From positions 43,041,139 through 43,105,138 of the forward strand of contig NC_037094.1 of the NCBI RefSeq assembly GCF_002994745.2: a stretch of 64,000 bases of DNA, read 5' to 3'. Of this stretch, positions 49,300-61,359 are shown one piece after another. Source of the stretch: Rosa chinensis (Eukaryota; Streptophyta; Magnoliopsida; Rosales; Rosaceae). The translations under genes and the position numbers were made by a program. A model generated the notes under the pieces. It saw nothing but the letters and a program-made list of their open reading frames with translations. It searched no databases and had not been told where the DNA came from. How positions within the stretch are numbered: the stretch's first letter is position 1; every line of letters starts with the position of its first letter.

Positions 49300-50575
49300 G
49301 GGGGAAGATGAAGTCAGAGAAAGAATCAAGTAGGACAAGTTTGAGGCGCCTTTGTGGCCGAGAAAGAAGTGTGCACATTTTTCAAATTTTATTTGGTGTT
49401 TAGCTGCTGATGGTGGGTTCTACCCTATCAATGTTATCAATTGGCGTCACTTACAAAGTGACAGTCATAAAAAAGCATGGGAACGAGTGAAGGTACAGTT
49501 TTAGTGGTTTATGTTGTTTCACTTATGATTTACATGAAATGTAAATACCTCATAATCTGAAAATTTAAATTAAATATAGGGTACTATTGATCGGATTCAC
49601 ATACGGCTTCTAGAAAATCCGTGATAAAAAGTTATGTTTTTAAAAGGCTGCAAGATCGTTGGAAGCAGCATAAGCCACTATTGAAGCAAAAATATTGGGT
49701 ATCAAATCAAGGGACTCCTCGACGCTTTAATTGCAGTCATGAACTAATGGATAAAATTCAGTGGAAAGAGTTTGTTGAATATTTGGATGAGGGAAGATAC
49801 TCAGGTAATAAAAATGTTAGTCAGGTTAATTTAAACTATCAATATGTGTTTTGAACTCAAATTATAAGTAACATAATATTGTATTACATACTTGTCATTT
49901 TTGGCAGACAAAGGCTGCCATAAATGTGAGTAATCGTTCTCAAAGGACAATGCATCATAGTACAGGAACAAGGACTTTTCTAGCTATTATGTATGAATGG
50001 GTGAGTTTTGATAAAAGTAAACTTTAAAGTTTACATAGTTTGAGGCAGTCAAATCTGTTGTAATTTGATTGAATATGATTGGTTGAGTTTTTCAGTTTGG
50101 AATTCAATTTAGACCATAGCTCTTTTTCTGTTTTAAATATGTTGAATGTTGTTATTCTTTTGTTGCAACTGGACCGAATGTTGTTATTACTCCTTTTCTT
50201 TCTTTTTTTCATTTGCCCCTTTTATATTCCACTTCTTCTAATTATTAGGCCAAAGTTGCAGTAAAACTGATATATAAACAATATGGTTTAACTTGTAATT
50301 AGTAATTGCGGTCATGCATTTGCTTTTTAATCATATTTCTGAGTGTCATCACTAGAATTAGTTGTAATAAGCTAATATGAGGCAATATTTCAGTCAAAAA
50401 ATTGCATTCAAATCATAAATATAGATTGTAATTTTCTTAGTTGTGATCGATTTGGCAGCAAGTTGATAATGGAGTTGAGAAGGAACCTGATAGGTGGGAG
50501 ATATTTAAATTGACTCATATTAAGAAATGCTCTAAAGACCAGTACGTTGGTGCTGCATCTACCAAGGCAGTGGTG
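49300..50575 (+). pseudogene. CACTA (En/Spm) transposase-associated fragment, Transposase_24 type
   Basis: Scattered exon-like blocks follow the order of plant Ptta/En/Spm proteins (PF03004-like). They are GGFYPINVINWRHL near 49430, YVFKRLQDRWKQHKPLLKQK at 49626, MDKIQWKEFVEYLDEG at 49747, NVSNRSQRTMHHSTGTRTF at about 49924, and EPDRWEIFKLTHIKKCSKDQ at about 50485. Introns between blocks have plausible GT/AG ends. Stops and gaps break the upstream part. The family call rests on the block order. Confidence 0.65.
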
Positions 50576-50729
50576 AGAATTAGTTTTTTTTTTTTTTAGT
50601 TATGGCTTTCACTATGAAACACTTTTATGTATGCACACTTTTATGTGTTCTTATTGTTATGAACGATTAGATGACTAATTATGTGTTTCATTATCAGTCT
50701 CCTCCAAAATTCTATATACGCAAACTAGA

Positions 50730-50766
<37 letters not shown>

Positions 50767-51178
50767 CACTTCAGTTAAATTAGTCTAAACATGCATTCAA
50801 ATGACATCGGCTTATATATAGATGAGAAAAAGAACATCATTACAATTTCAGCGTTTGCTTGGTTTCAAATTGTGCATGTAGAGGACTAAATTAACCAATC
50901 TTGTAATTATCTGTTATGCATTCCTTACTACTGTGCCTACATTAATTCATGAGACTAAATGTTCTCATCAAAGTCAATGAAAGATAGCCTAGTGTGGTTG
51001 GCAGGCCATGAACTATGATATTTATAAATCATAAACTATATATTAGCGATTTATATGTAGTTAAGTTCTGTACAGATGGCAAATGTAAAGATGGTAAGGA
51101 GGTGTTGATCAAGGCACTAGCATAGGTAATTCCAACCTATACCATGAGACCCCTATATACTACATCAACGCAGACGCC
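50576..51178. other. Intergenic A+T-rich stretch
   Basis: Contains a TA microsatellite (about 50738-50764). No gene or element end is recognised. Confidence 0.5.
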
Positions 51179-53317
51179 GTGAGAAATCATGATATGGTTC
51201 ATAAAACTTTCGATAAGAACAAACGAAAGACGGTGGAATTCAATATGAGTGATTTCAGAAAAGATCGATGGGATGGATGGAGGCTGAGCGCCCGTAACAA
51301 ACTGCAGTCATTTTCATGGAAAGACGAGATAAAATTGTTGATAAGATCGTTTGAAAGTTTAGCAAAGAAATAAAGCATCTGAATCCATGGGAGGATCAAG
51401 GATTGGTCGTGGGTGTTAATGTATTTCTTCGGCGTGCACATTTGATGTTTTGCTGGAAAGGAGTCTTGACCAGAGAATCAAGAAAGAGAATGCTGACCAA
51501 CGTAAAGGTAGCGCTGAACAAAATGACTAAGATGGAGCAGTGTCTATAGGGGTTAGGAGAGAACAGGGTGGTTGGTGAGGATGTTCTCTGCCCTATTTGT
51601 TTGATTAAGTTTGGCGAAGAGGATAGTGATGTTGGACCCAGTGATGTTTGCAGCATGCCATGTTTATAGTGTTTCATGGTAAGAAATGTTTACAAACATG
51701 GCTACAACATGATAGTTGTAGTACCCCGGAAATTCATTATTATTTTCCGAGAATTTTCTGGAATTTAATTAGTGGTTATCGGATGGTTTCGTGGCTCGTG
51801 GATGGAGCGGAAGCGTTTCAGGCAAATAATTATTCAAGAAGCGTCATTTAGGGGGGGGGGGGGCACAAGGGTTGACTTTTCATTCGTTGGGTTTCTCTAA
51901 AAACTTACTTCACGAAAGTCGTAGAACGCGTCGATACGAGTTTATGGACATGCGGAAATCGGAGTTTGTATGAAGAAGTTATGGGCTTCGGAAAAACTTT
52001 CCATTTTTGTATAAAGGACGAATTTTTGCAAAAATTACAAAGAATGACAGACTTCCAAATCTGGAAACCGTCTCTCTTTGTCTCTCCCCAAGCCCTCATC
52101 TGCCTCTTTGCCGGCGTCGTTCTCCACCGTCTGGCCAGCATAGGACATCAAACAAAGTGGGCTTTCTTCGCCTCTATCTCCTCTACAAGTCTGTGGAAGA
52201 AATTCACCAAGATTGGAGCTGTGGAAAGAGAATCATTGACGAGAAAAGCTGTGGGGGAGCTGAAATCGTCTTGATCGGAGTCAACGATTCTGACCACCAT
52301 AGCCGGTGTTTCTTGAGCGGTTTTGTAGCCCAGAGGTTGGGGAAGGTTTCTCCCAAGGTGGGTTGCAGCGATTTCACTTGTGGAGGACGAATCGAAGCTT
52401 TGAAGATCTAGGGTTCATTCGGCTCCGATTTGTTCTAAGGTAAAATTCGATCGATTGGCTTATAATTTGACTTTGGTGCAGTTATGTAAGTTGTAATTGG
52501 AGTTGAGATGAAGAACTTTTGTGTTAGAAGTTTTGTCAAATTCCGACTTTGGGCAGGCGGCGGCGCCGCAACTGTGGTGGTGTTTTCCAGCGATTTCCAG
52601 CCACCTCATGGATAGTTTATGTTCCTAATTGTGATATACTCGTCGATACGAGCATTTCGATATGTAGATTGTAATTTTTGGAGATCGTATGAGCATGTTG
52701 GGGTTTTTACGGTTTTGAACCATTCGATTATTCGATCAGTGAGGATTCGAGTGTTCGATCGACTTGTGGTTTTGGTATATCAATCGTAGAAGTATTCTGG
52801 AGACTTTGAGTAGTCTCGGATGTGGTTTCCCCTCGATTGGCATCACTTTTGTGGTTTTAGTTCAAAATGGGGGTTCGGACTTTAATCACTTAGGGATTCG
52901 TGCATTGAATCGAGACCGTATGTGTTTAGGTACTTGACAGGCTTGTGTTGAGCAGATTACGGCGATTTGTGTTTGTCTTGGTTAGGCGTGAAGATGCAGC
53001 GGGATTCAGAGGTGAGTAAATCTCACAATATTCGTTATGAGCATAATTACCATATTGTCTTGGAGTCATTAGGTTAACTATGACTATAGTTGGTATTAGT
53101 GGCATTCCTGAGTGGATGACTACATGTGTGTGTATATATATATATATTTACGTGAAATGTGATGTGATGTGAACAATAATTGAAATGAGTTCATTATTGC
53201 TCGAGAATGGTGAAATTGTGTATTGAGTTGTGATTATAGAATTTCATGTGTTGAGATATCATGAGTCTAGTACGACCGTCTTAATTGAGATTTAAGATAT
53301 GGTAGCTTATGTAGGAA

Positions 53318-53585
53318 TATCTGTGTGATGAATCGATGACATCAGTGTGATGAATCTTTGTGATGATTGTCATGTAAAGATTGTGTAGGAATATCTGTAT
53401 AATGAATCGATGATATCTGTGTGATGATCAATTTGATGATTGCAATATGTGTGATGACCGGCAAAATCTGTATGATGATCAGTTTGACGATTGCTATCTG
53501 TGTGATGACCAGCGAAATCTGTGTGATGATCAGTAGGATGATGACTATCTGTGTGATGACCAGCGAAATCTGTGTGATGACTGCT
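53318..53585 (+). repeat. LTR minisatellite, third copy
   Basis: TGTGTGATGA-based units as in the two sister LTRs, here the shortest array. Confidence 0.85.
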
Positions 53586-54218
53586 CGGTAGCGGAGTTGC
53601 ATTGTTATTAAGTTAACAAAAATCGAGAGGACTGCTGTGATGGTCGAAGCTACCTACGGATGTCAGAGTATGGGGTTATGATGATTACTATGACTTAAAT
53701 TGCTTGTCTTAATGTGACCTCCTGAACTAAAATTGTACGCAAGGGTTACTATGAATTGTTTTGCTTGTTTTGAATTGTGATTGCATTGTTTTCTTCTTGA
53801 TTTTATTGATTAATGGTTTGATTGATCAGAAAGGCCATAGTGGTGAAGATTGTGCTCTGTGTGAGGATAGGAAGGTGATTCATTGTTTTCACCTTGATGT
53901 CATGTTGATGACAAAGGCTTCCAGTGGGAAGGAAATGAGTGTGAATTTTGTGACTCACCGTTGTGCGTCAAAGGATTTCCAAACATTACTTGAGGAGGTT
54001 TTGTTTGACTGGAATTTGTGTAATTGGATGCTAGGTTGAGAATCTGAGCATGTGGTTTTAGTCACGAGTTGACTTACGTAAGCATGTTATGGAATGTTAT
54101 GAAACAGATGGTTGTAGTTGCAAGTTATGTGCTTATTGTTGTTTAGGTTGAGGTGACTTAAGAATGTGTTTCTGCTTTGTAGTTTTGAGTTTACTCATAT
54201 ACAAGCTTTCATAAGCTT

Positions 54219-54245
54219 ACCGGGTTTTTTGTGTGGCAACCCGGT
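54219..54245 (+). promoter_or_regulatory. Conserved LTR hairpin, third copy
   Basis: The ACCGGGTT/AACCCGGT stem is kept; the loop differs by one base from the other copies. Confidence 0.6.
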
Positions 54246-54658
54246 GCACTATTTAATAGTGTAGGAGTTAATCCTGCAGGTCAGGACAATCGTAGCTGAA
54301 GCTGAGATCGCGTGCTTACAGCTATACAGTAGGAAGCCAATTTTGTGACTTTATCTTTAAAAAGACTTCCGTTGTAGTAGCTCTGAGGAGCATTTACTTA
54401 TTATTTTGTTGTGGCAATTTAATTTGTAAACTTGTGTAATAGTGGACTCTGCGGAGTGAGTTTGTATTGACATAGTGGGTTCAGGGCATCAGTTGTACTT
54501 GGTTTAAAGGGAAAAAGTTTTCTAGGTATTCTATATTGATGGCTGAACCATCTCGCATATATAATTATGGGATTATATATCGATTTTTATTTGTGTTTAA
54601 AAATCGGGGCGTGACAATGGCAGTTACGATGCATGTCGATATAAACTACCTGTTTGAT

Positions 54659-55139
54659 GAGGCTTTTCAAGTTAGCTTATTTTTCAATTTAATGTTTTAG
54701 AAAATGTAAATTATATTGTTTGTCTAATGCGACTAAAAATACATGGTTCAACTATTTAGTAGTCAGTCTACTTGTGCTGTTCTTCTACAAGCTTAAAGTA
54801 CATGTACCCTTGCCCTTCATCATATTTTTAAATTTTTATTGGCCCTTAAACTCAATATGTCTAAAGCATATGACCGTCACTACAAGAAAAAGCTTCATTC
54901 ATAGCATATAACTATAGTGTTTTGATTGGAAATGCTATCAATTGTGAATTTGTAAAATTTCTATAGTACTTAAATTTGATAAATGCTCTTAAATGAGTAT
55001 AAACGCTATTAAATAAAACTCATCTACTGAAAATGCGAGCGGGAAACAAAAACAATGCTCAGGGCTTTAATTTATGAGTTCAAAGCGTGACCCAACTTCC
55101 AATACTCCACTTTCTCAAATAAAAATAGAACTCCCAATA
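54659..55139. other. Spacer with a CACTA-type terminus
   Basis: CACTACAAGAAAAA at 54878-54891 is the classic end sequence of plant En/Spm (CACTA) elements. I find no inverted partner (TTTTTCTTGTAGTG) in the window, so it is a lone terminus or the edge of a deleted element. Otherwise A+T-rich. Confidence 0.6.
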
Positions 55140-55165
55140 CTCCACCATTTCAAAGCTTGAACAAA

Positions 55166-55167
<2 letters not shown>

Positions 55168-55252
<85 letters not shown>
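55168..55252. repeat. (CT)n microsatellite
   Basis: An uninterrupted CT tract of about 80 bases followed by CCCCCC. Pyrimidine tracts like this are common in plant 5' leaders. Confidence 0.95.
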
Positions 55253-55254
<2 letters not shown>

Positions 55255-56470
55255 CCCAAAAGATCCCAGCGACTTTCTTCTTCTCTTCCCTGGGTAAGCT
55301 ATTCCCATCCAACTAAAACCTTAGATCTGTTTCTGATTTCATCCAATACTCCACTATTTCAAAGTTTTGATCTTTTGGGCGACCCAAAATGGAATCAGAT
55401 TGATACATTCAAGTTTAGAGAGAATGCAGAGCAAGGTTTGCCAATCCCGGATTCCGACTCTGTTGGTCTCAATGTTCGACCTTTGCCTCAATCTACATCG
55501 ATCGCCAGATGATTGGTTATGTTTAGTCTCTCAATTTTTTTTTTCTTCAAATTTTGATTAACCCCCAAATAGGAAAAATTGGGTTTTGAATTTGGGGTTG
55601 GATGCAGGTTGCGGCAGGATTCGGAGAACATGGTTTATTTGATTAAAGAGCTTGATATGATTATTGGGCAGGTGGGCATTTCTCAGTTTTGTACTTGGGA
55701 TTCAATTTTTTTATTTGACACTGTTATGTGCAATGAAAAAAAATTAAAGCTTTTTTCATGTTTGGGTTGCCTGTGTAATGTAATTAGTGAGTTTAGTAGA
55801 ATTTTTAGTACATTTTGCTGCCCAGTACTTTAACATTGATGGTGGGTTTTGGATACAAGTATCATTGTTGATGTTTAAACTCTAATATATAATTGCATAG
55901 ATAAGTGAATTACCGAGGACCATTGAAGTTGAATAATGTGAATTGTTTTTTATAATTTGCTGTTTTAGGGGGGATCTGTCATATCAGTGTATGATACATT
56001 GAAAATCATAGCTTGCTAGTAAGATGATAGTCATTTGTTCTCCGGTTTAATTCAAGATTTGTTATTTGAGTTTTATGATAACATAGTTTAGGTATAAATC
56101 TATGGTTCTTATCCGGAAAGTATCTTGTTAGGGAATAACATAAAAAGTTATCAACAGTTAAGATGGATAGTCCAGGCCACTGGTGGTGATTGAAATTTTC
56201 ACAAAATTTGGTTGTAAGAACAATAAAGATGAAATATGTAAGGCGTGGAAGGAAACTGGTAATTTACTAATCTCGATTTTGTTTTGTTGTATTTTGAACT
56301 TTATGATCGACCAGGAGGCCATGATAGTCCTGACCCTTCGTTGAATGACTCTACACACCAGGGAATCCTAGAATGAGTACTGGATTATTGGCACAATTGA
56401 CACTGTAAGTTGGAATATAAGTTCTTATGATCTTCTGCTTATAACATCTTTGGTTTTGGTTCCATTTTCT
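55253..56470 (+). other. Possible remnant of an unidentified gene
   Basis: After the CT tract a donor-like CCCTGGGTAAGC (55289) is followed by short exon-like pieces: a frame with FRENAEQGLPIPDSDSVG (about 55407) and a frame with LRQDSENMVYLIKELDMIIG that ends in CAG/GTGGGC (about 55607-55672). I recognise neither. No continuous coding path was found, so this may be a decayed gene start. Confidence 0.3.
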
Positions 56471-56477
56471 TTGGTTT

Positions 56478-56800
56478 TAGCGCCCGTAATAAACTGCAGT
56501 TATACCAAATTTCAGTGGAAAGGCAAGATAAAATTATTGATAAGATCATTCAAGAGTTTAGCGAAGAAATAAAATAAAGCGTCTGAATCCAAGAGAGGAT
56601 CAAGTGTTGGTTGTGGGTGTTAATGTATTTCTGCGGCGTGCACATTTGATATTATGTTGCGAATGAGTCTTGACTAGGCAATCAAGGAAAAGAATGTTGA
56701 CCAGCATATAAGTGGTGTCGAACAAAAAGGCTAAGATGGAACAGTGTAAAGAAGGGTCAGAAGAGAGCAGGGTGGTGCTGAACAAAAGGGCTAAGATTGA
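56478..56800 (+). pseudogene. Partial duplicate of the RING-H2 gene 5' half
   Basis: Starts AGCGCCCGTAATAAACTGCA and follows 51287-51600 base for base with scattered substitutions and small gaps, up to GAGAGCAGGGTGGTG. The RING itself is not included. It is a direct duplicate 5 kb downstream of the original and is also broken by stops. Confidence 0.8.
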
Positions 56801-59585
56801 CCTCTAAACATCACAATTCGAAAACGCATTGCCATAACATAAACCCAACTCATTTTCTCTACTTACAAATGCATCATCCACATTCTCGATAACCCCTCAA
56901 AATCTATCACAAAATCCATTCAAATTTGCCAAACAATCATCACCCACTCCCATATTCAAGAATCTAGACACAAAATTCAAAAGAACCCTAAAACAACTGC
57001 GAAATACAATTGAAAACGCACTAGATTTGCTCCATCTCTTAAATACTAATGTTACAATCATAATGGTATATTACCAACATAGAAAGTAGCCAGTCTATTG
57101 CTTTGGTCTTTCTACAACATTGAATTTATCTGTCTAAAATGGACGGCCCAAATGTGATTACAAATTTTAAGGTACTGATACCTTAAGGCATGGTAGAACT
57201 TTCCCCCATGTAAACATGCAGTTTCAATCATTAGTTACATGAGACATGCCCCTAAACACTATGTGGATTATTGCTACCTAAAGAAGATCTATATGGCTAT
57301 TTATGCCAACACAAATGTCTTTTTTGATGAATAGATTGTGGGGCGTGCCAGCACACTGTCGAGAGACCAAGTGTGCGATTTAAATGTGACGTGTGTTCTT
57401 TGACTTGTTAAACAATTGCTGGCTGAGGGAGAAATGGGTTCTTGGCCAGTGATTCGCTACCTTATGATCAATGACTTGATGGCTGAAGGTCGAGTGACTC
57501 GGGTATAGTAGTGAGGGTATGAGTGAATTCAAACGGTCTGGTAACGAGGCTGTGATCAACCGGATCCAAATAAAAACATTTGACAATGAAAGTAAATTTG
57601 TAAGAGATAAAGTTTTCAAGATTAATGCCTACTATGCGATACGAACAGTAAATAACATAATAAAACAAGCAAAGCATAAAGAAATTATTAAAGAGATCAA
57701 GGACAATAATAAAGCTAGAATGTAAAATGACTAACAAGCTAATCAACAAAAGGTGAAAACTACAAACTATTATAAATGGGTAGCAATGAAAACAATTTAG
57801 AGATCGATACTAGGCTACAAGAGAAATAAAATGAATTAACTTGAAACTAGTAGAGTTAACAAACCAATGAATTAAAATGGCATCTACCTAAGCAAGAAAT
57901 AAAATGAGAGTAAAAAGCTTGATGGCTTGTGTTTCTGGAGTTGTGTGTGTAAAATGGCATGGCAAAGCTCCTATTTATATTGGTTGTCTTACAACTGACT
58001 TGATATCTTGATTCTTCAAAGTTGAGTAGAACTTGGCTTCCTCTTGGCTTAGTGACTCTATTTTGATAGGCTTTGATGATCATCATTAATGGATGGAATT
58101 AATCTTGAAGCTAGAGGTCTTAGATTAAGCTCTCCTTATATACTGATATGGTCTTCAAGTTGAGTAAAGCATTAACTTGATCAATTCTTATCCTTATCAC
58201 TTACTGACTTCTCCAATTATCCATTGTTTACTTTCGTAGTTGTCGAGTTAGAGTTGGAAGCTAATTTGGACAATTTGATCGACTGGCAGGTTGGTTTAGA
58301 CAAAAGACTTTCTTTTCGATTAATGATCATGGGCCGGCCGATAACCAACGACCTAAACTTTGAAACAAACCATCGTCTTGGCCCTTTGTTGGCTTACATT
58401 ATACTAAATTTATTGCCCAATTAATCTTTGGCCAACATATTTAGTCATCGGCCCTATTACTTGTTTGAGCGGCTTGTTATAATTCGAAGACATTCAATGA
58501 TGATCCACATATTAGCTATGTCTAAGCGAACATGAAAATGTGGGTACAAAAATTACCCCCAAAGTTTCTTGAGCTTTGGTGAGTGTCCTCGAGTGATTTA
58601 GGAACTTGACCTGACTTGCCTGCTTAACTGATACTTTTCACATAAAACTCACTAGGGTTCAAACGTAATCTATGATGGAGAAACTTTCGATGATTTATTT
58701 TAGCTTTGTGTGTATCTTCATGTAAAAACCAAAATGAGTAGTGATTTTATTGCTATGGAAGCTATTGCTATGAGTGTTATCTTCTTGGTAACTACTTCCA
58801 AAAGCACGGAGGATGTTGTTGATATGGAGACAAATTATTCTCACACTACTCCTATTGGCAATTCTTCTAATGATAGTGTCTTTAGCAGTGAAGAGCATGA
58901 ACCTCGGATGTTAATGTCATAGAAAAACAAGTTGTCTACATTTAAAACTCCAAATAATGAGGTTTAGACTCGAGTGATTTAAAAATTTTCTTTGCTCTAA
59001 ATTTTTACTAACAATGGTGAAGTTGCTTCAAATGAGAAGACTCCTACTAAGACTGGAAGTCTTTCTAAACAAGATACCCCTTGTGAAGCACCTATTGTTA
59101 GGCTTGGAAATATGTCTAAGGAAAAGCCAAAGATGCCTATGAATTCTAGTACTGTAAAGCCTTCTAATGCTAGTAATGTCTAAGTTTAAAAGAACTCTAA
59201 AGATAGAAGGAATATGAAAAAGAGAAGAAAATTCAAGGGCAATATGTCCAATGACGTAAAGTGGTGCCGCTAGACACAAAGCAAGGGTGAAAATGAGGCT
59301 AGAGATTTCTTCTTCTTTTCTCTGTCTCAACTACAGTTTGTTATTGTATGTATAGAAATTAGAAAACAATTACAATAATAAAAAATTTCTAATTACTCAA
59401 CTTTTAGTATATCTATATAAAAACGTGGGTTGTGGTTAAATTATCAAAAATCACCGATACACCTTTGTCAATATATCACCTAATATAAAAATTTCTTATA
59501 TCATAGGAAAAACTATAATTTTAAAAATCAAGAAAGTATCCCGCTCAGGTGGCCAATTGATATTGTGCACGTGGTTTGCTATGGT
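56801..59585. other. Gene-poor region
   Basis: A+T-rich. It contains a short palindrome (TTAAGGTACTGATACCTTAA, about 57168) and a Ser/Thr-rich, stop-interrupted frame around 58720-59330 that I do not recognise. The segment 59150-59222 (ACTGTAAAGCCTTCTAATGC onward) recurs at 62453-62525, so this frame is probably part of an unidentified repeat. Confidence 0.4.
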
Positions 59586-59677
59586 TTTTTTTTTTACTTC
59601 TATCATAAGAGGATCAAAGGATTTCACTCTTACCCCCATGGTGACTTGAACCCATGACCTCGATCTTAGGTAGTAGG
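59586..59677 (-). mobile_element. SINE-like insertion (5'-truncated)
   Basis: On the minus strand a 92-bp body carries GGGTTCAAGTC, matching a tRNA-type pol III B box, and ends in poly(A) (T run at 59586). It is flanked by 13-bp repeats GGTTTGCTATGGT and GGTTTGCTAAGGT (59573-59585 and 59678-59690) with one mismatch. The A box is absent or unrecognisable, which suggests 5' truncation. Confidence 0.6.
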
Positions 59678-59980
59678 GGTTTGCTAAGGTTCTTTTTTCT
59701 TTTTTCTTTCAAGAGAAGAATATTTTTCACTCTTTCATGGCATTGATTAATGAAATGATTATCATCAGGCTTGCTTCCAAACTTGTGTTGGTTGATTCTA
59801 CTAAGGTTCACCTAGTGATTCTCGGAAAAACATTGATTTTAGACGATGACATGTCTTCTTTTATTGATCACTCCCTCAACGACTTGTGAAGAATGCCCCT
59901 TTTAAAGGTACCATGAGGCAACTTTAGGCACTAATAATAGTGATTAAATTTATTATTTAAAAAAATAGTGTTTAAATTTA

Positions 59981-60376
59981 GGATTAAATTCTGTTTACTA
60001 CCTTGTTCTTTCAATGATTCATTAGTTCAGTCCCTGCACTTCTAATTTAATCAGAAAAGTCCTTGCACTCTTCAATTTCATCAAATCAATCCAATCCATT
60101 ACTATTCCGTCAATTTTCGCTGTTAAAATGCTGACGTGGGACCTTCTCATAGGAAAATTTTCCAAACTACCCATCGCTAGGCTGCCCGCCGACATGTTAG
60201 TGTTGTGAATGCAGATGGGTAGTTTGAAAATTTTCCTCGAAAATTGACAGAGTGGTGACGGATTGGATCAATTTGATGAAATTGTATAGTGCAAGGACTT
60301 TTCTAATTAAATTAGAAGTGCAAGAACTGAATTGATGAACCCTTAAAAGTACATGGTAGTAAGCATAATTTAGTCC
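59981..60376. mobile_element. MULE-type MITE (Mutator superfamily)
   Basis: Perfect 9-bp target-site duplications TTAAATTTA (59972-59980 and 60377-60385) flank a 396-bp element whose arms (about 140 bp each) are reverse complements, starting GGATTAAATTCTGTTTACTA and GGACTAAATTATGCTTACTA. The 9-bp duplication with long terminal inverted repeats is the Mutator signature. It has no coding capacity. Confidence 0.93.
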
Positions 60377-60517
60377 TTAAATTTATTAGGCTTCTTTAAG
60401 AAGTTTTATGGCTCGCTTGATTTGGCTACTATCTTGATGGTGTACTACAAGGTGGACCATGACATTTCGACAATTCTATGGTGGTGCCTCTCAAACGCAA
60501 CTTTGGTGGAGCTTCAT

Positions 60518-61346
60518 TTTTTTTTTTGGTCGTGAAACTGATATTCATAAAGCCAAAAGGCATATGGAGGCCCAAACAAAGCCAAGGGCAGGCAAACAAA
60601 CCCCTCAAAGTCAGAAATTCATAAGAATTAAGACATGAGTAGGATAACAACTAAAAAAACCAAATTAAAACTAAAAGCCCAAGCAGCCCAACAAAACCCA
60701 AGCCCTAATCAAAGCTTCTTCTTCCTCTCCACTTTGCAGCCGCCATAGCAGATTCGTCACCGGAGCTCCGACGGAAATCGCGAGCAAGGATTGGTAACCA
60801 AGGGTGGTCTACAGAGGTGAGGATACGGACAGAGCCGCCATACATTCTCCAGTTGACCGATTACGAAAAGATCTCGCATAAAAGGATAACAACAACCAAA
60901 CCACAATAGATCTTAGCAAAGAAAACTGAGATCTGAAGAGGTGGTTGCAGAGGTGTACGAAATCTTCCATGGCAGGACAAGGTAGACAAGAAGAAGGAGA
61001 TTTGTTCACGGTTTGGGAATCTTGAGGAGCAAAGGGAGAACAAAAACTGAGAATGACCATGAGAACAAATCTGTCCAGATCTAGATCTAAAAACAAATTT
61101 GATCTGTGAGGGCTGAAACTCAGATGCAAAGGAAGGGGAACAAACAAGGAAGTCAAGTCACCACTTGGGTGAGGAATCACCACACAGGATGAGGAGTCAC
61201 CACAGGGGATGCGGAGTCACCAGATGGGTGAGGGAATCAAAGAAGAAAGGTTTGCTGTAGAGATGAGAGAGCTTGGGTTAGAGAGAAGCAGGAGCTTCTC
61301 TCTCTACATTTTCGCTGCCCAACTTGACGACTTGATTTACCACTTG
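60518..61346 (-). mobile_element. Non-LTR retrotransposon copy, non-coding
   Basis: A 13-bp target-site duplication GGTGGAGCTTCAT (60505-60517 and 61347-61359) and a poly(A) tail on the minus strand (T run from 60518) show target-primed reverse transcription. The 829-bp body has no reverse transcriptase. Near its 5' end (61155-61235) three to four units of about 20 bp based on GAGTCACCAC repeat. It could be a 5' leader-only LINE copy or a long SINE-like element. Confidence 0.85.
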
Positions 61347-61359
61347 GGTGGAGCTTCAT

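Larger units (their letters stand above)
51717..54617 (+). mobile_element. Ty3/gypsy solo LTR in the RING-H2 gene
   Basis: Runs TGTAGTACCCCGGAAATTC to GGGGCGTGACA, 2901 bp, the same family as 7800-10529 and 12212-17304. The 5-bp flanks are ATAGT (51712-51716) and ATGGC (54618-54622), matching 3 of 5 and differing by transitions. The RING frame resumes exactly after one such flank, so this is the insertion site. No internal region is present. It supplies the intact 5' end missing from the LTR at 7800. Confidence 0.88.
51179..54658 (+). pseudogene. RING-H2 zinc-finger gene split by a solo LTR
   Basis: Upstream codons (51179 on: RNHDMVHKTFDKNKRK, then FRRAHL- and RKRMLTN-like stretches in shifted frames) lead to a RING-H2 finger: LCPICLIKFGEEDSD at about 51588, CSMPC at 51652, then, after a one-base shift, VFHGKKCLQTWLQHDS up to 51716. 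The LTR begins at the next base. After 54617 plus a 5-bp flank the frame resumes SYDACRYKLPV and stops at 54656-54658. The first His of the H2 pair and one Cys of the last pair are lost. RING-H2 proteins are usually E3 ubiquitin ligases; this copy is dead. Confidence 0.7.

Noticed and set aside
52007..52411. 134-codon frame near the start of the solo LTR
   Set aside because: Within an LTR; the sister LTRs at 7800 and 12600 have homologous sequence but do not conserve the frame.
59641..59690. Possible tRNA gene because of the GGTTCAAGTC motif
   Set aside because: No cloverleaf or acceptor stem can be drawn, and the poly(A) and flanking duplication point to a SINE-like insertion.
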